Source: Acidobacteriota bacterium
GTDB taxonomy: Bacteria; Acidobacteriota; Vicinamibacteria; Fen-336
Direction: 5' to 3'
Length of the DNA stretch: 40,015 bases
NCBI GenBank assembly: GCA_022340585.1
Contig: JAJDNS010000039.1
Coordinates: 1-40,015, forward strand
The notes under the pieces were generated by a model that was not told the DNA's origin, did no database searches, and saw only the letters and a list, made by a program, of their open reading frames with translations. Numbering within the stretch: the first letter of the stretch is position 1; each line of letters starts with the position of its first letter. The position numbers were made by a program, and so were the translations under genes. Of this stretch, positions 39,732 through 40,015 are shown one piece after another.

Positions 39732-40015
39732 CTACTTGATTTCCTCGCCGGCCTCCACACGCCCGAGGTACTGCAGGAGCGTCGGCTCGTTGTACCCGAG
39801 GGCCTTGGCCTTGCCCGCCGCCTTCTTGAAGTTGTCGGCGTCCTTGAGGCCGAAGTAGGCCCAGCCCAGGGTCGCCCAGATGGGGGCGGCGTCGGGGGCG
39901 AGCTCGGCCGCCTTCTCGAGCACGGGGACGGCGTCCTTGTACTGCTTGAGCTGGACCTGGGCCTGCCCCAGGGAGAAGAAGCCCTCGGCGCTCGCGTACC
40001 CGTCCCGGGCGGTCA
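39732..40015 (-). CDS. TPR-repeat protein (partial, N-terminus beyond the window)
   Basis: The frame is open from the window edge to the TAG at 39734-39732, covering about 93 residues. It contains TPR helices: SAEGFFSLGQAQVQLKQYKD, VLEKAAELAPDAAPIW, LGWAYFGLKDADNFKKAAG and KALGYNEPTLLQYL, close to the 34-residue spacing of TPRs. It ends GRVEAGEEIK. The rest of the protein lies off the right edge, so the full architecture is unknown. Confidence 0.85.
   Translation of the reverse strand, partial: TARDGYASAEGFFSLGQAQVQLKQYKDAVPVLEKAAELAPDAAPIWATLGWAYFGLKDADNFKKAAGKAKALGYNEPTLLQYLGRVEAGEEIK

Overview
High-GC (about 70% by eye) bacterial chromosome segment, most likely from an Acidobacteriota lineage. 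The evidence is a sigma factor/zinc-ribbon kinase pair of the Acidobacteria/Planctomycetes type, a Ser/Thr kinase fused to an AAA ATPase and TPRs, the C-terminal signature of a TPR regulator remnant, many small exported proteins, and two sets of complex I genes. Phylum assignment is an inference from gene content. No insertion sequence, prophage, CRISPR array or rRNA was seen.

Layout. 1-6014: a signalling module. An ECF-type sigma factor and a kinase-like protein lacking catalytic residues are transcribed leftward. They are divergent from a large active-looking kinase-AAA-TPR protein, with two face-to-face sigma70-like promoters and a perfect inverted repeat between them. 6050-10143: a lipoprotein, a secreted S9 peptidase resembling glutamyl endopeptidases, a nucleotidyltransferase, and the remains of a deleted TPR-protein gene. 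10436-10510: tRNA-Thr(CGT) with its own promoter.

10654-17493: complex I operon 1, nuoA-B-C-D-H-I-J-K-N, with no nuoE, F, G, L or M. 17497-19751: an exported protein and a truncated glycogen-phosphorylase-like protein that lacks the PLP lysine. 19809-22165: inorganic pyrophosphatase, dTDP-glucose 4,6-dehydratase and dTDP-4-dehydrorhamnose 3,5-epimerase (nucleotide-sugar supply for surface glycans). 22268-25604: envelope lipoproteins, a hemerythrin-like protein and a glycine-zipper protein.

25939-32151: complex I locus 2, nuoB2, a nuoCD fusion, a GT39-like membrane glycosyltransferase, nuoG (own promoter) and nuoI2. It encodes only peripheral-arm subunits, so the two loci are partly redundant (B, C, D, I) and partly complementary (G only here; A, H, J, K, N only in operon 1). 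NuoE, F, L and M must lie elsewhere if either complex is complete.

32266-38025: a lipoprotein gene converges on a tightly packed leftward run of nine genes: EAL-domain phosphodiesterase, DinB-like, a membrane protein, an exported protein, YjbR-like, an alpha/beta hydrolase, an exported protein, a 52-residue membrane protein and a laminin-G-like exported protein. 38049-39335: an SPFH membrane protein and a ribbon-helix-helix regulator share a promoter overlapped by three 11-bp-spaced similar half-sites, and a triple palindromic repeat separates them from the EAL gene. The window ends in a small membrane protein and a truncated TPR protein.

The least ordinary items are the SPFH/RHH operon with its built-in operator, the two predicted pseudoenzymes (kinase and phosphorylase), the split and duplicated complex I, and apparent leaderless expression of ppa and rfbC.
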